DNA from: Oceanidesulfovibrio marinus
GTDB taxonomy: Bacteria > Desulfobacterota > Desulfovibrionia > Desulfovibrionales > Desulfovibrionaceae
DNA length: 64,000 nt
Assembly (NCBI RefSeq): GCF_013085545.1
Contig: NZ_CP039543.1
Span: forward strand, 868,001 to 932,000
Direction: 5' to 3'
Positions 60,474 through 64,000 of the stretch are shown piece after piece. The first letter of the stretch is position 1, and the number at the start of each line of letters is the position of its first letter. The notes beneath the pieces are model-generated. The model made no database searches and had not been told where the DNA came from. It saw only the letters and a list, made by a program, of their open reading frames with translations. The position numbers were made by a program, and so were the translations under genes.

Positions 60474-61502
60474 TTATGCGCCGATATTGTACAAGCGGTC
60501 GCGGCCGATGGCCTTGATGGTTCCGCTGCCGGTGAGCACCATGGCCTGCACGAGCTGGCCCTTGATCTGGTCGATGTAAGCGGCAACGCCCTCGCGCAGT
60601 CCACCCACGGCGGCTACGGAGAAAGGCCGGCCGATCATCACGGCGTCGGCGCCCAGGGCCACCATCTTGAAGACGTCCACGCCGTCGCGCACGCCGCCAT
60701 CCGCCAGAATAGACATCTTGCCGGCCACCGCGTCGGCAATGGCGGGCAGTACCTCGGCCGTGCCCGGCGTGTGGTCCAGCACGCGGCCGCCGTGGTTGGA
60801 GACCACGATGCCGTCCACACCGATCTCGCTGGCCAGGCTGGCCTCGTCCGGGGTCATGATGCCCTTGAGGACGAACTTGAGGCCCCACTCGTGCATCTTG
60901 GCCACGATCTCGCGCAGCTCGTCCGGGGTCTTGGGCGAAACGGGCCGGCCCATCTTGCGCAGGGTCACCAAGCCGGCCGCGTCAACGTCCATGCCCACGA
61001 TGGAGCAACCCGTGTTCTTGGCCTTTTCCAGCTTCTCCCACATCTCCTCGCCTTCCCATGGCTTGATGAAGGGGATGCCCTTGCCGCCGAGGGAGGCGAT
61101 GGCCTCGTTCACGGACTCGTGGATGAACGGGGGCACGCCGTCGCCGCCGCAGCCGATCAGGCCCTTGTCCACGCAGCCGCCCAGCACGGCGTCCACGTAC
61201 TCTTCCTCGGTGATCTTGCCGCCCATGTTGAACTCCACCCCGCCGATGGGCGCGGCTAGAAGCGGCATGTCCAGGTCGAGGCCCAGCACGGAGACCGTGG
61301 TGTCCGGCTCCTTCACGTCGTGCAGCAGGCGCATGTTCAGACGCACCTTGCGCAGGGCTTCGATGTTGTTCTTGAAGGAAGCGGCAGTACCCAGACCGCC
61401 CATGCCCGGAACCTCGCCCACGCAGGCGCGGCCGTCGCACACGGGGCAGACACGGCAGTAGCCCTTCATCCTCTCACGTGCGGTGTTGCGAACTTCTTTC
61501 AT
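60474..61502 (-). CDS. FMN-dependent alpha-hydroxy-acid oxidase/dehydrogenase with N-terminal Cys cluster
   Basis: 342 residues from the ATG at 61502 with GAGGA 6 nt upstream. The FMN barrel shows LAAPIGGVEFNMGG, KFVLKGIMTPDEA and the active-site VSNHGGRVLDHTPGTAEVLP (catalytic His and Arg), then ILADGGVRDGVDVFKMVALGADAVMIGRPF (FMN phosphate). The N-terminus carries four cysteines at 16, 19, 22 and 27 (CX2CX2CX4C) in GYCRVCPVCDGRACVGE, which may hold an Fe-S cluster and is not part of classical glycolate or lactate oxidases. It probably oxidises L-lactate or another 2-hydroxy acid with an electron-carrier acceptor. Confidence 0.92.
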   Translation of the reverse strand: MKEVRNTARERMKGYCRVCPVCDGRACVGEVPGMGGLGTAASFKNNIEALRKVRLNMRLLHDVKEPDTTVSVLGLDLDMPLLAAPIGGVEFNMGGKITEEEYVDAVLGGCVDKGLIGCGGDGVPPFIHESVNEAIASLGGKGIPFIKPWEGEEMWEKLEKAKNTGCSIVGMDVDAAGLVTLRKMGRPVSPKTPDELREIVAKMHEWGLKFVLKGIMTPDEASLASEIGVDGIVVSNHGGRVLDHTPGTAEVLPAIADAVAGKMSILADGGVRDGVDVFKMVALGADAVMIGRPFSVAAVGGLREGVAAYIDQIKGQLVQAMVLTGSGTIKAIGRDRLYNIGA

Positions 61503-61534
61503 GGCAATTCCTCGCAATGGTTGTAGATGTATGG

Positions 61535-62239
61535 TCACTCCTCCGGGAAGAGCATGCCCCGGATGGATTCCAGATGGTCGCGCATCGCCTTTTCGGCGGC
61601 CTCGGCGTCGCCTTCATGCAACGCTTTAAGAATATGCTCGTGGGCAAGCACCGAAGCGCGTTGCCTCTCGCGTGGCTGCAGTCCCTCGGCGCGTGATTCA
61701 CCGACTATATCCGAGATAGTGGCCGCCAACCGCTCGACAACCGCATTGTCGGTCATGGCCGCCAGCCGCGCATGGAACGCCTGGTCCTCGGCGTGGCCGT
61801 CGCCGGTGGCGGCGATGGCCTGTCGCTGGGACTCCAAAAGAGTTTCGAGCTCGGCAAGCTCGTCCTCGGTTCGGTTTTGCGCCGCCAGAGCAGCGATCTG
61901 GGGTTCCAGAAACAGCCGCACCTGGAAGATATCCGAAAGCCGTTTGCGCTCCAGAGCCACCACGCCGGCCAGGGCCGCGGCGAACTCCTCGCCCTGCACG
62001 TCGGCCACGTAGGTGCCGCTGCCTACCTTGCTGATGATCAGGCCCTGGTTGGTGAGCACGCGGATGGCCTCGCGCACAGAGTTTCGCGACACGCCAAAGG
62101 CCTCGGCAAGACGCCGCTCTGCCGGCAGCCTGTCGCCGGGAGCCAGCTCGCCCGAGGCGAGCATAACGCGGATGCGCCTCGCTACCTCGGCAGATACCGA
62201 GTGCGTGGCGGACACGGGGGGAATGGTTAATGACGTCAT
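61535..62239 (-). CDS. FadR/GntR-family transcriptional regulator (LldR-like)
   Basis: 234 residues from the ATG at 62239. N-terminal winged helix (SAEVARRIRVMLASGELAPGDRLPAERRLAEAFGVSRNSVREAIRVLTNQGLI) and a C-terminal FCD ligand-binding domain (ISDIFQVRLFLEPQIAALAAQ ... HARLAAMTDNAVVERL ... EHILKALHEGDAEAAEKAMRDHLESI) with the His and Asp ligands usual for metal and carboxylate binding. It starts the operon regulator-oxidase-exporter (32 and 24 nt gaps), and palindromic sites lie directly upstream. It is likely a lactate- or other hydroxy-acid-responsive repressor of its own operon. Confidence 0.93.
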   Translation of the reverse strand: MTSLTIPPVSATHSVSAEVARRIRVMLASGELAPGDRLPAERRLAEAFGVSRNSVREAIRVLTNQGLIISKVGSGTYVADVQGEEFAAALAGVVALERKRLSDIFQVRLFLEPQIAALAAQNRTEDELAELETLLESQRQAIAATGDGHAEDQAFHARLAAMTDNAVVERLAATISDIVGESRAEGLQPRERQRASVLAHEHILKALHEGDAEAAEKAMRDHLESIRGMLFPEE

Positions 62240-62259
62240 GAAAAGCCCTCTCACTCAAA

Positions 62260-62295
62260 TTGGTAGGGCCAAAATACCAAAAGTACCAATTTGGT
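62260..62295. promoter_or_regulatory. Operator candidates of the FadR-type regulator
   Basis: Two palindromic sites lie 20-55 nt before the regulator start: TTGGTAGGGCCAA (62260-62272) and ACCAATTTGGT (62285-62295). A TACCAAAAGTACC direct pair lies between them. The first has the TGGT-N3-RCCA half-site arrangement of FadR/LldR-type operators (NNTGGTNNNACCANN). Their position near the expected promoter suggests autoregulation. Confidence 0.6.
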
Positions 62296-62406
62296 CAAGA
62301 GGGAGGAGAGTCGTAAAAAGGAATAATCCGTGCGCGAGCAGAAAAGCATCCGCAGTCGCGCAACATCATTTTGAATGTTCTGGTATTAATCTGAAAATAC
62401 AAACCA

Positions 62407-62436
62407 AAAAGCAGCCGGAAATCCAGGCTGCTCTTC
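62407..62436 (-). terminator. Terminator of the second diguanylate cyclase gene
   Basis: On the minus strand AGCAGCC and GGCTGCT pair around a 9-nt loop, followed by TTTTTGG, about 40 nt after the stop codon. Confidence 0.75.
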
Positions 62437-62471
62437 ATCGCACGTACTCGAAATCAGGATGGGTACACAGG

Positions 62472-63683
62472 TTACGACTGCTCCTCATAGATCTGGATCT
62501 GATTTTTCCCATTCTTCTTGCTGCGGTACAGAGCCTGGTCAACATAGCTCACAAGCTCGCCCGAAGACACGGACCTGCTCGAATTGACTGAAGCGACACC
62601 TATGCTCAGGGTGATCGCGTCAGATACTGTGGATGCCTTATGCGGGATAGCCAGCGAGTCGATAGCCTTCTGAATACCGCCCGCCACCGTCTCAGCGCCG
62701 TGCAGATCCGTATTGGGCAGCAGCATGATAAACTCTTCGCCGCCGTAGCGCGCCGCAATATCCGAAACACGCCTGCACGATTTCTTGAATACTGCAGCGA
62801 CTTCCCTGAGACAATCATCACCGGCCTGATGGCCATACGTATCGTTGTATTGCTTGAAGCAATCAACATCCGCCATAACCAATGAAATCGGTAACGAGCT
62901 TCGCTGCAAGCGCTTTATCTCAAGCTCTAGCTTGGTATCAAAGTATCTTCTGTTGAATATGCTTGTGACACCGTCAACATTGGCCAGCGCTTCTATCCGC
63001 TTATTTGCAGCGCTCAGGTCATTTTCCATACGATGTGTATTCAAAATCAAAAAAGAATATCCGCTTGCTATTGCTGCCAGAATTGACATGGAAATAGCAA
63101 TACCCTGGAATATTTCTGTGTTATTAAACAAAGATACATGGTCATGCAATGAGACAACTACAACGCGGAACAACAGCCCAAAAATTGAAAAGATTATTGA
63201 CGCCACAATGAGCCAATCCTGCTCTCCCAGCACTGGAGGAATATATTTTATTGCGATGACGAGCGCTTCAAAGAAGAAAAACGCCATGATCAGGCAGAAG
63301 CAAACAATCCTGACTCGCAAGCTGGGTTCAATATATGTGGCCCACAGGAGCACCAATGTAAAAAAGAAGAGGACGACAGAGTTAACAACCCGAACTCTGT
63401 TTGGCACGTCTACAAAAGCGATCAGCCCTTTTGTAAACATGAGCGGCAACAAGAGGAGCAGGAAGTTACCGAGAATTATAGAGATGAAATCAGGAACGAT
63501 CCCGCGCAGGGAGATCACAACACCACCAAGCCCGGCGCTCACAACGCCGCCTGTCCAGTAATGGAATCCCGGGTATGTACGTCGTGCAATGGAAAAATAT
63601 GTCATGACACCAGCGAGAATCAGACTGCTCACGGCGCCGAACATCAACATCGTACGCACATTCAACAATTCGAAGACCATCAT
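62472..63683 (-). CDS. Membrane diguanylate cyclase (GGDEF)
   Basis: 403 residues from the ATG at 63683; an alternative TTG at 63719 would add 12 residues. Six or seven hydrophobic segments (about 5-230) form a membrane sensor region of unknown ligand, followed by a short helix (RMENDLSAANKRIEALANVDGVTSIFNRRYF) and a GGDEF domain. The active site GGEEF lies at 314-318, and the inhibitory RxxD motif (RVSD) is present five residues before it, so it should make c-di-GMP with product inhibition. VMADVDCFKQYNDTYGH carries metal and substrate contacts. Codon use is less GC-biased than its neighbours. Confidence 0.95.
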   Translation of the reverse strand: MMVFELLNVRTMLMFGAVSSLILAGVMTYFSIARRTYPGFHYWTGGVVSAGLGGVVISLRGIVPDFISIILGNFLLLLLPLMFTKGLIAFVDVPNRVRVVNSVVLFFFTLVLLWATYIEPSLRVRIVCFCLIMAFFFFEALVIAIKYIPPVLGEQDWLIVASIIFSIFGLLFRVVVVSLHDHVSLFNNTEIFQGIAISMSILAAIASGYSFLILNTHRMENDLSAANKRIEALANVDGVTSIFNRRYFDTKLELEIKRLQRSSLPISLVMADVDCFKQYNDTYGHQAGDDCLREVAAVFKKSCRRVSDIAARYGGEEFIMLLPNTDLHGAETVAGGIQKAIDSLAIPHKASTVSDAITLSIGVASVNSSRSVSSGELVSYVDQALYRSKKNGKNQIQIYEEQS

Positions 63684-63841
63684 CCTGGACCACTTAACCC
63701 TGTATACATAGCCGTTCAATGACGGCGTTATGGCAGCACAAACTATGCGGCGCAGTTCCGATCTGGCAGGAACGCCTTACCGACTCCACAGCACATCCAA
63801 CTTCCGTGCCATAGACAGATCACCCACAAAGGAGTCAGCTT

Positions 63842-64000
63842 TCACGTTCTGAAGAAAAGATGGGCAACAGCCCAGGAGAACTTCGAATACCTTTGATGCT
63901 CCGATTCTTCAACGCCCTCGTAAAAGAGCGTCACCGAAAACATCGCATGGCTGGCGTCGCTTGGCATCCTAAAAAAACAGGGGACCAGCCAAATGTTTGG
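63842..64000 (-). CDS. Possible 3' end of a gene running off the right edge
   Basis: A minus-strand frame is open from the window edge to a TGA at 63842 and gives 52 residues with a protein-like tail (MPSDASHAMFSVTLFYEGVEESE, then KFSWAVAHLFF). A plus-strand frame from 63896 is also open to the edge (MLRFFNALVKERHRKHRM) but has no ribosome binding site. The minus-strand reading looks more plausible, but the evidence is thin and only the neighbouring sequence would settle it. Confidence 0.3.
   Translation of the reverse strand, partial: PNIWLVPCFFRMPSDASHAMFSVTLFYEGVEESEHQRYSKFSWAVAHLFFRT

Noticed and set aside
59577-61259. Long plus-strand open frame across the TauE and oxidase genes
   Set aside because: Antisense to two well-supported genes and of low-complexity His/Asp/Gly composition.
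63896-64000. Plus-strand open frame at the right edge
   Set aside because: No ribosome binding site; the opposite strand gives a more protein-like reading, which I listed with low confidence.

Overview
The window is GC-rich chromosomal DNA from what looks like a sulfate-reducing bacterium of the Desulfovibrionaceae type. This is an inference. It rests on the DHH-CBS-poly(A) polymerase fusion, the Isf-like flavoprotein, the lactate/alpha-hydroxy-acid operon with a TauE exporter, the Tat-exported HD-like protein and the mix of housekeeping genes; no rRNA or sulfate-reduction marker is present. Nearly all of it is ordinary dense coding sequence in short operons. There is one insertion sequence, no CRISPR array and no prophage.

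Layout. 1-10.5 kb (mostly +): tail of a DHH/CBS/tRNA-nucleotidyltransferase fusion, YitT membrane protein, LOG-like protein, HIT protein, LapA-like protein, mutS, lysA and an iron-sulfur flavoprotein. 10.5-18 kb (mostly -): secreted protein with four PEGA-like repeats, then the operon rimI-tpiA-secG-tRNA-Leu(GAG), a Nudix hydrolase (+), an inositol monophosphatase, mreB and a GAF protein. 18.3-23.2 kb (+): a 581-residue protein I do not recognise, gcvT, rsmE and rarA. 23.3-33.5 kb: two tandem paralogous secreted proteins, then pbpC and a very large alpha-2-macroglobulin (-), facing a lytic transglycosylase (+). 33.5-39.4 kb: FlgM-like anti-sigma factor behind a possible sigma-28 promoter, nitroreductase-csaA pair, lipase-like hydrolase, glycosyltransferase and a GGDEF diguanylate cyclase.

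39.5-46 kb: an AT-rich membrane-protein gene and an IS481-family element, then a queuosine-precursor transporter, an NTF2-like protein, an SLC13 permease and an SGNH esterase. 46-54 kb: membrane-tethered Ser/Thr kinase, two small genes, aldo/keto reductase, secreted and cytoplasmic small proteins, DUF523 protein, sirtuin and an HDOD protein. 54-59.4 kb: small secreted proteins and lipoproteins, a family-2 glycosyltransferase, a Tat-exported HD-like protein and a PPC/DUF296 protein. 59.6-62.3 kb: FadR-type regulator, alpha-hydroxy-acid oxidase and TauE/SafE exporter, with palindromic operator candidates upstream. The end holds a second diguanylate cyclase and possibly the 3' end of a further gene.

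Functional themes are cell-envelope maintenance (MreB, PBP1C, alpha-2-macroglobulin, transglycosylase, many small exported proteins), c-di-GMP signalling (two GGDEF proteins with inhibitory-site motifs), tRNA and ribosome modification, and organic-acid metabolism. I found no clear multi-gene system without precedent. The observations most worth following up are a ~100-bp repeat present at two distant loci, the Tat-exported HD-like protein, the tandem secreted paralogs, and the unrecognised 581-residue protein.
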